A stretch of 25,918 nucleotides of DNA from JAGNZR01 sp051648365 (GTDB lineage Bacteria > Fusobacteriota > Fusobacteriia > Fusobacteriales > Fusobacteriaceae). Shown here one piece after another: positions 1 to 7,385 of this stretch. The first letter of the stretch is position 1, and every line of letters starts with the position of its first letter. The stretch lies in assembly GCA_051648365.1 (NCBI GenBank), contig JBOFEZ010000060.1, positions 1 to 25,918 on the forward strand, given 5' to 3'. The notes under the pieces were generated by a model, which saw nothing but the letters and a program-made list of their open reading frames with translations, made no database searches and was not told the DNA's origin. Position numbers and translations under genes: made by a program.

Positions 1-542
1 ATTTGTAAGCTTCACAACTCTCACCAAAAGGAATATCCTGGTGGTAGAAATGGAGAATGTTCCTATGCAGGATTGAAAATTCATTTCATAAAAGATTTGA
101 AGAGCTCTTCACCTGTCCATATAGAGATATCTCAAGGTACTAAAAATGATTTTAAAATTTTGCCGAAATTGAAGAAAGTTTTGAGGAAGAATGACTTAAT
201 ATTGAATAATTTAGGTTACTATTCTTTAGATTTCTTTCAATATATCATGAAGAAGAAAGCACTAGAAAACTGAAAAAAGAGAGGATAGAATCACATTTTT
301 ATGGGAAACTGATAAATATTTTGGTAAATAGTGAAATTTCTAATATTTTAAAAAATAAAATAGCTGAGAATGATATTATTTTGAGTGAAAAGAAAATCTT
401 TCAGAAAATCAGTTACTATCTGAATAATTTTCACCATTATGGTTACAAAATTTCCATGGTATTGAAAAAATTATATATATTAGTTCCTAAAACATGCCTA
501 AAAAGTAGAATGAAGGTAGTTCCTTGTCCGATGAAATACTGA
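1..542 (+). pseudogene. IS4-family transposase remnant, internally deleted and frameshifted
   Basis: Frame 1 is open from base 1 to 273 and frame 3 from about 243 to 542. The first part has the IS4-type core pattern GGR, then LKIHFIKDL, then an LGYY block. The second part (ERIESHFYGKL, LSEKKIFQKISYYL) resembles the C-terminal region of the same family, including a basic tail. The roughly 250 residues normally lying between these blocks are missing, so a deletion junction with a frame change sits near 260-270. The catalytic Asp that usually precedes LGY is Asn here (NNLGYY). The left end runs off the window. It is certainly non-functional; the family call rests on motif resemblance only. Confidence 0.75.
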
Positions 543-580
543 GAGATCTAGCTTAACAAGGAAAATTCATAGTTTTTTTT

Positions 581-605
581 GAAAAGCTAAGGCTTTTCTA
601 TTTTG
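581..605 (+). terminator. Weak hairpin terminator after the transposase remnant
   Basis: GAAAAGC (581-587) pairs with GCTTTTC (592-598), with a 4-base loop, followed by a short T-rich tail (TATTTT). The stem is A/T-heavy, so termination would be weak. The orientation fits the decayed transposase rather than the minus-strand operon, whose side carries A residues instead of U. Confidence 0.4.
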
Positions 606-685
606 TGATATCTAAAAATTGAGTATTCAAGCTTTGATAAAAGAAAAAAGATCTGAAAATTAGATTGACTAAATTCCAAATCTTT

Positions 686-722
686 TATATATCTTAAGTT
701 GATGGCTATGGACGCTTGGCCT
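686..722. repeat. Possible IS4/IS231-like element end
   Basis: The segment TTAAGTTGATGGCTATGG (about 690-707) resembles the TTAAGTTGATGGGCATG block that I recall near the ends of IS231-type elements. It lies between the decayed transposase and the stop codon of the minus-strand radical SAM gene, where an element end would be expected. The matching left end is outside the window, so this is tentative. I see no gene in 543-722. Confidence 0.3.
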
Positions 723-1811
723 TTAGTAAGAAAAAAACATTGTCGGAAGATATCCATCGTGTACAGATGAAAAATCAGACTCATCTGTTATTTTAATTTT
801 CTTTTCCGGAATAAAATTTTCATCTCTGAATGGACAGTAAGGATCTTTTTCACTAAAGTTTTTAAACCATAGGTATCTTCTATCGATTACTCCCCCATTA
901 CAGCTTTTTATAAATTTGCAGGAATCACAAGAAACAGGTGTTTTCAGATTACTTAGAAAGTTAATGTATTCATTTGTCTCTATTTTCTCGAGTATATCCT
1001 TTTCCTTGATAGTATTTAGCCTGAATTCTTCAGAAATCAAATATGTAGAAGGAGTAATACTTCCATCAGAAAGTACTCTTAGGCTTTCTGAACCTGAAGG
1101 ATCTTTTTTAAAGCTGTTTTCAGTAAGTATTGAACTGAAAAGAGGATCACAGATGGCTAGTATTTTATAATTTTCATCTATAAAGTAAAGGATGTCGATT
1201 ATTTTTTTATAATCAGGAATGAAGATGTTATTTTCTATAATTCCATTAGTAGGTCTGTACAGATTCATTCTGAGTTTTGCTCCATATTTTTTAGCAATTT
1301 CAAAAAGACCTTTTATATTCTCTTTTTCTAAAGTTAAATTTATTCCTATAAAAACTATTGTACTTGAAATATCATGCTTTTGACAAAGTCTTAAAGTTTC
1401 TAAAACCCAGTCAAAGGCCTTTTCTTGACCTCTAAATTCATTGTGTAGTTCACTCTGGTAAAAATCTAATGAAACATCGATTTCATCAATAGATTCTTTA
1501 ACAATTCTCTCGTATTCTTCATTTTTATTCATCTGGTAGCTTATATAGCCATTTGTAGTAAGTGCTTGAGTAATACTCGGATAATTTTTTCTTATGTAGT
1601 CAACAAGTATAAACCAATCATGATCTAGACTATTTTCTCCTGTTCCGTAGTTTAGAGAATCTATAGATTGATGATTTTCATCTATGAATTTTTTCCAGTC
1701 CTTAAATTCTAAATCTTCAACTTCTGACCTGACTTTTGCACTGTAACAAAAAGCACATTTCATATTGCATTTTGAAACGCATCCCCAGCCTATTTTCCAT
1801 TTTTTTTTCAT
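723..1811 (-). CDS. Radical SAM protein with C-terminal SPASM/twitch-like domain
   Basis: The 362-residue product opens with the radical SAM cluster motif C15-x3-C19-x2-C22 (CNMKCAFC), which would bind a [4Fe-4S] cluster and S-adenosylmethionine to generate a 5'-deoxyadenosyl radical. The C-terminal third holds further cysteines (C221, C295, C298, C304, C326) in the CxxC-x5-C...C arrangement of SPASM auxiliary-cluster domains, which in known families often modify peptides or small substrates. It is the last gene of the minus-strand operon, starting 15 bases after the preceding stop, with an AAGGGG ribosome site. Its stop codon abuts the probable IS4 end. The substrate is unknown and no RiPP precursor gene is visible nearby. 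The domain call is secure, the role is not. Confidence 0.88.
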   Translation of the reverse strand: MKKKWKIGWGCVSKCNMKCAFCYSAKVRSEVEDLEFKDWKKFIDENHQSIDSLNYGTGENSLDHDWFILVDYIRKNYPSITQALTTNGYISYQMNKNEEYERIVKESIDEIDVSLDFYQSELHNEFRGQEKAFDWVLETLRLCQKHDISSTIVFIGINLTLEKENIKGLFEIAKKYGAKLRMNLYRPTNGIIENNIFIPDYKKIIDILYFIDENYKILAICDPLFSSILTENSFKKDPSGSESLRVLSDGSITPSTYLISEEFRLNTIKEKDILEKIETNEYINFLSNLKTPVSCDSCKFIKSCNGGVIDRRYLWFKNFSEKDPYCPFRDENFIPEKKIKITDESDFSSVHDGYLPTMFFSY

Positions 1812-1826
1812 TCTAATTCCCCTTTT

Positions 1827-3233
1827 TTAAAAATTTATTAGTTCGATTTTTAGTAGCTCCCTCCAAGGCTGAAGCTTTAAAATCTTTTTGACATATTTTT
1901 TATGCAACTTTTGTAATGATTTTTTTTGAGAACTGTTTCTCAATTTTATTTGTATATCTGCGACAGCTTTCGTATATTCTTGGAATTCCTCATATATTCG
2001 TCCTGTATCTTTGTTTTGGAATTTATATTTATAATTAAGATAATTCCCTTCTAAAATTCCCTGTTCCTTTAGACTTTCTGCAATTGGAGTTCCTGTAACT
2101 ACATGAACTTTTTTTGTTAATTTGCTGAGTTCAAAATGCTCAAGCTGATCAAAAAGAAAAGAAATATTTCTTTCCACCGTTTTAGGAGTTGCAAAAGCAT
2201 CGAAAGTAATCAGCCCGGGAACAAGGTTTATATTTTTTTTTCTTAGAAGCTGAGCTGCAAGATAATTATCCTCTTTTTTCTGCATTTTTCTATATCTTTT
2301 AAGCTGTTCATCATCAACAGACTCAAATCCTATACAAAGCTGTTTTAATCCAGCTTCTTTTAATATATCTAGACATTCTTCCTGAATAGCTGTAAGAACA
2401 GAAACAGATGCCGAAAATTCGATATTTAAATTTCTTTTTTTTATCTCCTGAAAAAATTCTAAAGCTCTCTTCTTACTTTGTTTAGGAGGACCTAAAAAGT
2501 CGTCATCAATTATTGTAAATTTTTTAGCTCCATAAACTTTATTCAGATATTCTATTTCATCAGCAGCTTCTGAAAGGCATCGAGGTGTCCAATATTTTTT
2601 ATAATTTGTTATACAGGACAGGCTACAAAAAGAACAGCTAGAATGACTGCATCCACGGCTAGTTTCTATTCCATAGACACCTTTATCTGCTAATCTTTTA
2701 GGCATGTAAATAACTTTAGGCCATTTACCCCATGTGAAATTTTCTTCGAAGTTTGAAATATATGTAAAATAGTTATCTTTGGTGACAATTCCTGATACTT
2801 CGGTTTTTTCATTTTTGAAATATCTGCTTAACCATATATCAAAGACACCTTCAGCATCAGTAATACAGGCTGCATCTACAGGCCAACCCTCCTCAAAAAT
2901 GTCTTTCCATGCATTTTTTACAAACCATCCTCCGATTATAATTTTAATCTCAGGATTTTTTTCTTTTACTTCTTTTATAAAAGAGAGTGCATTTTTTGCG
3001 GAGGTCTGCATTATAGAAATAACAATTAATTTTATTTTTTTAAAAAAAAGTTCTTTTTTAAAACTTTCAAAGGATGTATTTTCTTGATATCTGAAGACAT
3101 CAATCCCTAAATTTTCAGAAATAGTCTGAATAATATTTATTCCTAAATACTCCTCATCTATAAAATCCCATTTTTTGTCAAACTTTATATATTCCTGCTG
3201 ATCACAGGGCATGTTTATCAAAGCTAACTCCAA
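1827..3233 (-). CDS. B12-binding-type radical SAM protein with atypical Cx4Cx2C motif
   Basis: The 468-residue product has an N-terminal Rossmann-like B12-binding-type region (roughly 1-140; IKIIIGGW at 96-103) without the DxHxxG cobalt-ligand motif, as in many class B members. A radical SAM core follows from about 185. The cluster cysteines are C195, C200 and C203 (GCSHSSCSFC), so the first gap is four residues instead of the usual three. The downstream segment FTIIDDDF and the IGFES block are typical of this superfamily. The start is TTG at 3233, one base after the NUDIX stop codon and about 10 bases after an AAAGGAG site. Members carry out methylations, ring contractions or other radical rearrangements; the substrate here is unknown. 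Confidence 0.85.
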   Translation of the reverse strand: MELALINMPCDQQEYIKFDKKWDFIDEEYLGINIIQTISENLGIDVFRYQENTSFESFKKELFFKKIKLIVISIMQTSAKNALSFIKEVKEKNPEIKIIIGGWFVKNAWKDIFEEGWPVDAACITDAEGVFDIWLSRYFKNEKTEVSGIVTKDNYFTYISNFEENFTWGKWPKVIYMPKRLADKGVYGIETSRGCSHSSCSFCSLSCITNYKKYWTPRCLSEAADEIEYLNKVYGAKKFTIIDDDFLGPPKQSKKRALEFFQEIKKRNLNIEFSASVSVLTAIQEECLDILKEAGLKQLCIGFESVDDEQLKRYRKMQKKEDNYLAAQLLRKKNINLVPGLITFDAFATPKTVERNISFLFDQLEHFELSKLTKKVHVVTGTPIAESLKEQGILEGNYLNYKYKFQNKDTGRIYEEFQEYTKAVADIQIKLRNSSQKKSLQKLHKKYVKKILKLQPWRELLKIELINF

Positions 3234-3234
3234 A

Positions 3235-3948
3235 TTAATCCAACTCCTTTATGCTAAAATCTTCAAGTATCTGATTAAATATTTTCTTTTTTTCTATAAT
3301 TTCTATATTACTTGAAATAAATATTTTATTAAATGAAATATCTATTTCTGTTCTTTTTTTTAAATATTCTTTGTAAGAACTGACTGCGGAATCTTCTTCA
3401 CTAAACTCTATTTTCACATTAAAAAATTCTTCATTATTATCAGATAAAAGAATTTTTATTTTTTTATCGGTATAAAAATCTCTATTTTTTTTGTCTGAAC
3501 AGAACAGTTCTTTTCCCTCAATCAGATTTTTTATCAGAATAGAATCTTTTTTATCACAAATAATTAGGGGAAAAGAACTTCCACTTTTAGCAAACCATCC
3601 TTTTAGCATATAGTCTTTATTTACATAAGTTTGTAGTTCTATGTCAAAAAAATTCCCAAAATTCCACCACATCCAGTCACTATTTTCATCTGAAAGAACA
3701 ACTTCTGATTCTGATATATCTGTTTCCCCTGCAATCTGGAGGACATGGAGAAAATCTGTTCCATTTTTCCCAGACCAGGATGAACATGTTTCATAAATTT
3801 TAAAATCAGTAATGCCCGTTTCTTCATATAATTCACGTTTGGAAGCATCTGTAAGAGATTCTCCAAATTCAACTCTCCCACCTGGTGGTCCCCAGAGTTT
3901 GTGGTCATTTGATTTCTTTACCATCAGAATTTTCATTTTGTTAAACAA
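3235..3948 (-). CDS. NUDIX hydrolase with an extra C-terminal domain
   Basis: The NUDIX box is perfect: G24-x5-E30-x7-R38-E39-L-Y-E42-E43-T-G-I46, which binds divalent metal and cleaves nucleoside-diphosphate-linked compounds. Preceding LWGPPGG (18-24) also fits the family. The fold usually ends near residue 130-150; the remaining roughly 90 residues (about 145-237) form a Lys/Glu-rich tail that I do not recognise. The indicated start is TTG, overlapping the upstream radical SAM gene by 8 bases. ATG at 3936 (residue 5) is a plausible alternative, since no clear Shine-Dalgarno site favours the TTG. In this operon it could hydrolyse a pathway intermediate or recycle a misphosphorylated product. 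Confidence 0.87.
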   Translation of the reverse strand: MFNKMKILMVKKSNDHKLWGPPGGRVEFGESLTDASKRELYEETGITDFKIYETCSSWSGKNGTDFLHVLQIAGETDISESEVVLSDENSDWMWWNFGNFFDIELQTYVNKDYMLKGWFAKSGSSFPLIICDKKDSILIKNLIEGKELFCSDKKNRDFYTDKKIKILLSDNNEEFFNVKIEFSEEDSAVSSYKEYLKKRTEIDISFNKIFISSNIEIIEKKKIFNQILEDFSIKELD

Positions 3949-5404
3949 GCAGATATTTGTCGCTATTCCTACTTTCAGTCTTTACCACCTCTTTAGGAGA
4001 ATATTCTCTTTCTGTCATATTTAAAATATTTTTGACAATTGATAAATCCTCAGAAATTATTTTTTGATATAATTCCCACTGATTTTTCTCAATAAGGCTG
4101 TCGGGAGCCATTAGGGGATCCACAGCAGAATAATAAGCTTTCATATTCTGATTACAATAATTGTCAAATAAAATTTTGACTTTTTCTACTTTCAAGTCCC
4201 TGTACCGATAATCAACATACGGGAATCCTTCTTCACTTACAAGCCCCAATTTGATTAATTTTTTTACGATGGGATCTGTATTTCTGAGCCATAAATGGGA
4301 ATTTATTCTGTGAAAAATAACATCTTTAGAATATTTTTTGATAAATTCGAAATTCTGTTTTAAGTCTTCAAAAGAAAGAGTAGGGTCAAAAACTATAAAA
4401 TTGAGAAGAACTTTGATATTATGTTTTTTTAAAATTGCAATAGATTTCTCTGTTATTTCTACAGTGATATTTTTATTGAAAAGCTCAAGAGATTTTTCTA
4501 TAGAAGATTCTCCTCCTATTGCAATTACCTGAACTCCAATGTCTTTTAAGAGCTTCGCACGTTCTTCTGTGATATCATCGGGTCTTGCCGAAAGTCTAAT
4601 CAGTGGTTTCAGTCCCCTCTTTTTTATTTCCGTTTTCAGTTCTTTAAGAAATTTGTTTTCTACATCATTTATTCTAAAAAAATTATCATCCACAATTTTA
4701 AAAGATCTAGCATCATATTTTTTTGCTAGAAGTTCCATCTCGTCTGCGACATTTTTAGCAGAACGTGCTGTCTGGATAGGACCTTCATTATGAGAATAGA
4801 AGGATAGCATACTGCAGAAACTACAGTTCCCGAAACAACCTCTGCTTGTAACTAAACTATAGGGCTGTCCCTGCAACTCCTCTTTAGAAAGATACCTTGT
4901 CTGAAAAGGAAGCTCATCAAGCTCAATAATTCTTTTTCTTTTTATAAATTGATTTTTTCCATTATAAAAACCAGTAATATTCTCCCAGTTTTCTTTTTGA
5001 CACAGTTCTAGTAAGGTATATTCTCCTTCTCCTGCAATAATCCCGTCAATCCACTGTAAATCTTTGATTAGAAGTGAGTGATGAAGAGTTCCGAAGTGCC
5101 CTCCTAATATGATTTTAATATGAGGAAACTCTTTTTTTAAAGTTTCTCCAAATTTAACCAGTTCAGGATAAGAGGTCACATAAGGACTTACGCCAATTAT
5201 TTTTTTTGAGCCTATATCATTTAGGCACCAGTCTTGAACTTGAGCAATAAGTTCTTCAACTTTATTTCCTCTCGCATAAGCATCAAAAATTTCAGTACTA
5301 TAGCCTTTTTTATTTAAAAATGAATGCAGTATCGCCAGTCCGTTATGTTCTTCTCCTCTTCTTACAGAGCTTCCTGGAAGATTTATTAAGGCAATTTTTG
5401 TCAT
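3941..5404 (-). CDS. B12-binding-type radical SAM protein
   Basis: The 487-residue product has the class B architecture: an N-terminal B12-binding-type Rossmann domain (about 1-135, with IKIILGGHFG at 96-105 and AGEGE at 124-128) followed by the radical SAM core with C190-x3-C194-x2-C197 (CFGNCSFC). The segment FKIVDDNFF and a GGESS block further on are typical strands of the TIM-barrel core. It overlaps the kinase gene by 4 bases (ATGA), a translational-coupling arrangement. It is a paralogue of the 468-residue enzyme two genes downstream, but the two are clearly divergent. The reaction is unknown; methyl transfer or carbon-skeleton chemistry on a small molecule is the usual role of the family. 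Confidence 0.88.
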   Translation of the reverse strand: MTKIALINLPGSSVRRGEEHNGLAILHSFLNKKGYSTEIFDAYARGNKVEELIAQVQDWCLNDIGSKKIIGVSPYVTSYPELVKFGETLKKEFPHIKIILGGHFGTLHHSLLIKDLQWIDGIIAGEGEYTLLELCQKENWENITGFYNGKNQFIKRKRIIELDELPFQTRYLSKEELQGQPYSLVTSRGCFGNCSFCSMLSFYSHNEGPIQTARSAKNVADEMELLAKKYDARSFKIVDDNFFRINDVENKFLKELKTEIKKRGLKPLIRLSARPDDITEERAKLLKDIGVQVIAIGGESSIEKSLELFNKNITVEITEKSIAILKKHNIKVLLNFIVFDPTLSFEDLKQNFEFIKKYSKDVIFHRINSHLWLRNTDPIVKKLIKLGLVSEEGFPYVDYRYRDLKVEKVKILFDNYCNQNMKAYYSAVDPLMAPDSLIEKNQWELYQKIISEDLSIVKNILNMTEREYSPKEVVKTESRNSDKYLLV

Positions 5405-6036
5405 GATTTACTCTCTCCCTTGATTAGTTCTAATATTTTTTTAGCATCTCCTTCCGGATTCATTTTCTCTTTTTTGAAAAGAATTGAATTTGAATTAAAA
5501 AATTTGTTTAGAAAAAAATACAGCTGATTTTTAAAGGAATCAAAATTATTTTTATCTGAAAACAGTATGTCATCTTGAGCAGAGATATCATCTTTAGTAA
5601 TTTTATAAAAAACTGAATCTTCAAATGTTGTATCTAAAAAAATTACTGCCTCCGGTAAAACAAATTGTGATGACAGATTCTCAATAAATTTTCTTATCTC
5701 GATACTGAGATTTTCACTTTTATCAACCTGACTATAAAGATGTGCAAGACTAGAAACCAAGCTTTTATCTCTCACAATATTGATGCCCTCATTGACGAGT
5801 TTTTCTATTCTGTATTCATCTGAAATCAGATCTGCTGCAAATAATAAATTTCTTAATTGCCGTCTATCTTTTTCTGAAACTCCCTTGAATTCATCTTCAA
5901 TGGAAATTATAGTTCTGTCTGATGGAAGAGATTTTATATACTGCCAACCAGACTGTTTGGCAATTTCTTTTCCTAATGTAGTCTTTCCACTGCCAGGCAT
6001 TCCTTCTAAGATTATATATTTTCCTTTTTTAGCCAC
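5401..6036 (-). CDS. Thymidylate-kinase-like P-loop nucleotide kinase
   Basis: The 211-residue product starts with a Walker A motif, G12-MPGSG-K18-T19, in the context IILEGMPGSGKTT typical of deoxynucleoside and deoxynucleoside-monophosphate kinases. RDKSLVSSLAH in the middle resembles the DRY/DRxxxS segment of thymidylate kinases. VIFLDTTFEDSV looks like the following strand and substrate region. The length matches the family. The start is GTG at 6036, overlapping the amidohydrolase stop by 8 bases, with an AAAGGGGA site inside the upstream gene. It probably phosphorylates a nucleotide or nucleotide-like product of the operon. The exact substrate cannot be read from the sequence. Confidence 0.78.
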   Translation of the reverse strand: MAKKGKYIILEGMPGSGKTTLGKEIAKQSGWQYIKSLPSDRTIISIEDEFKGVSEKDRRQLRNLLFAADLISDEYRIEKLVNEGINIVRDKSLVSSLAHLYSQVDKSENLSIEIRKFIENLSSQFVLPEAVIFLDTTFEDSVFYKITKDDISAQDDILFSDKNNFDSFKNQLYFFLNKFFNSNSILFKKEKMNPEGDAKKILELIKGESKS

Positions 6037-7270
6037 GCATATCCCCTTTCATTATTTTCAAAGCTTTTTTCATGGAGAGATTTTCTGGGATATAGTATTC
6101 ACTGTTTTTGGAAAACTCAGGAGCTGTAGTCAAATTCCCTTTTAAATATAGAGATCTTTTTATTTTTTTTGAAAAAAGAATTTTCTTCATTGTCTGGCTT
6201 TCAAAAACTATAAAATCCCCCTGATATCCTTCTTTAATTTCTCCTATATTTTTTAAATTCAGAATTTCTGCGGCTCCCCATAAAAATCCTGAAAATAAAT
6301 TTTCTAAAGTAATCTTTTTTTTATTCATTAAATAAATTTTTTTCATATGGTATACCGGATCGAGATTATTCCCTGTCCCGGCACCGTCAGTACCCCAGCA
6401 CCAGCTTATTTTCATTTTTTCAAGCAGAGATATGTCAGGTGTCCTTGTCCCAAATTTTTTATTGGATATAGGACAAAGAACTATCTTGCTACCTTTTTCT
6501 CCGACCTTTCTTAACTGGGACTCATTAAGAAATCCGCAGTGGACAAGAATAGTATTTTCATTAAGAAGTTGAGTACTCTCTAAGACTGAGATTTCATCGC
6601 TTTTCCATACAGAGCTGACACTCTCTGTAACGGATAAAGTTTCGGCTATGTGAACGCTAAGAAATTTAGCACCATTCTTAACTCCATAAGCTGCTTTTTC
6701 AAGACTTGCAGCATCATTTGTATAAAGAGAGTGAAGAAAAATTCCCACAGTAATTTTTTCGCTTGTTTTTTCAGTATTCTTAAAATTTTCAAATTTCTCA
6801 TAAAAATTATCTAAAAAGAATGAGAGTTTTTTTGATTTCATCACAGGATATCCCAAATAACCTATGATATCAAAATTTTCAATAACCTGTTCTCCTCTTG
6901 CAGTACATATGACAGAAGTGCCACTTTCCATAATCTCTGTTAGAGCACCGGCAGCTGAATTATTCCATGCATCGTCTTTTTTATCTTTCAATTTATAATT
7001 CCACCATTCTGTAAATTTCAGATAGTTTTCAAGACTCCATTCTCCTGTAAGTCCTCTAAAAAGAGACTCTCCGAGGTGAACATGGCAGTTTATAAAAGAG
7101 GGAAAAACTATTTTTCCTTTTAAATCTACTACTTCCTCTCCTGTTTTTGGAGGGATAGCAAAGTCAGAAAATTTTCCGTTTATGACTTTAAATGAATGAT
7201 TGACCAGTTTTATCTGGTTGTTTTCTCTTTTTAAAATTTTACCGTTGATATAGACTTTTGTTCTATTCAT
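6029..7270 (-). CDS. Amidohydrolase of the TrzN / SAH-MTA deaminase type
   Basis: The 413-residue product has the metal-binding signatures of cyclic amidohydrolases: H63-x-H65 (NCHVHLGE), H207 with E210 (HIAE), H244 (HCGF) and D295 (GTDGAG). FLHSLYTNDAASL (178-190) resembles the segment contacting the ribose in adenosyl-type deaminases. Known relatives deaminate or dechlorinate purine-, triazine- or S-adenosylhomocysteine-like rings, so a nucleobase-type substrate is plausible. It is the first gene of the minus-strand operon, with ATG at 7270 and TTAGGAG/AAAGG upstream. A following kinase and NUDIX protein strengthen the nucleotide-metabolism theme. The superfamily is secure, the substrate is inferred. 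Confidence 0.85.
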   Translation of the reverse strand: MNRTKVYINGKILKRENNQIKLVNHSFKVINGKFSDFAIPPKTGEEVVDLKGKIVFPSFINCHVHLGESLFRGLTGEWSLENYLKFTEWWNYKLKDKKDDAWNNSAAGALTEIMESGTSVICTARGEQVIENFDIIGYLGYPVMKSKKLSFFLDNFYEKFENFKNTEKTSEKITVGIFLHSLYTNDAASLEKAAYGVKNGAKFLSVHIAETLSVTESVSSVWKSDEISVLESTQLLNENTILVHCGFLNESQLRKVGEKGSKIVLCPISNKKFGTRTPDISLLEKMKISWCWGTDGAGTGNNLDPVYHMKKIYLMNKKKITLENLFSGFLWGAAEILNLKNIGEIKEGYQGDFIVFESQTMKKILFSKKIKRSLYLKGNLTTAPEFSKNSEYYIPENLSMKKALKIMKGDMRG

Positions 7271-7316
7271 ATTAATTACCTTTGCTCCTAATATTTTTTA
7301 TTCTTTTTTCATGTCC

Positions 7317-7365
7317 CTATCCTCACTTTAACTTTTAAGACAGAGTTCGATTCTCACTATAACTT
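7317..7365 (-). repeat. Imperfect 18-bp direct repeats upstream of the radical SAM operon
   Basis: On the plus strand CTATCCTCACTTTAACTT (7317-7334) and CGATTCTCACTATAACTT (7348-7365) agree at 15 of 18 positions. They start 31 bases apart, close to three helical turns. The distal copy overlaps a possible -10 element of the minus-strand operon. This is the layout of a tandem operator, but the binding protein is unknown. Confidence 0.5.
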
Positions 7366-7385
7366 ATTTTTTTATTAAATGTTAA
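7356..7385 (-). promoter_or_regulatory. Possible sigma70-type promoter of the radical SAM operon
   Basis: Read on the minus strand, TTAACA (7385-7380) and TATAGT (7361-7356) are separated by 18 bases, about 90 bases upstream of the amidohydrolase start. The match is moderate and the region is AT-rich. Read-through from the WYL gene is the alternative. Confidence 0.35.

Noticed and set aside
587..784. 65-codon open frame on the minus strand overlapping the radical SAM gene end
   Set aside because: It overlaps a well-supported gene in another frame, has no clear ribosome site and crosses the probable IS edge; it looks like chance.
723..1811. Viperin-like radical SAM enzyme beside a nucleotide kinase
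   Set aside because: The protein has a SPASM-type C-terminal cysteine set and lacks the flanking sequence pattern I associate with viperins; only the kinase neighbourhood is similar.
7343..7358. GAGTTCGATTCTC resembles a tRNA T-arm, suggesting a tRNA-end attachment site
   Set aside because: Only three stem pairs form and no acceptor, anticodon or D-arm is present; the 18-bp direct repeat explains the string better.
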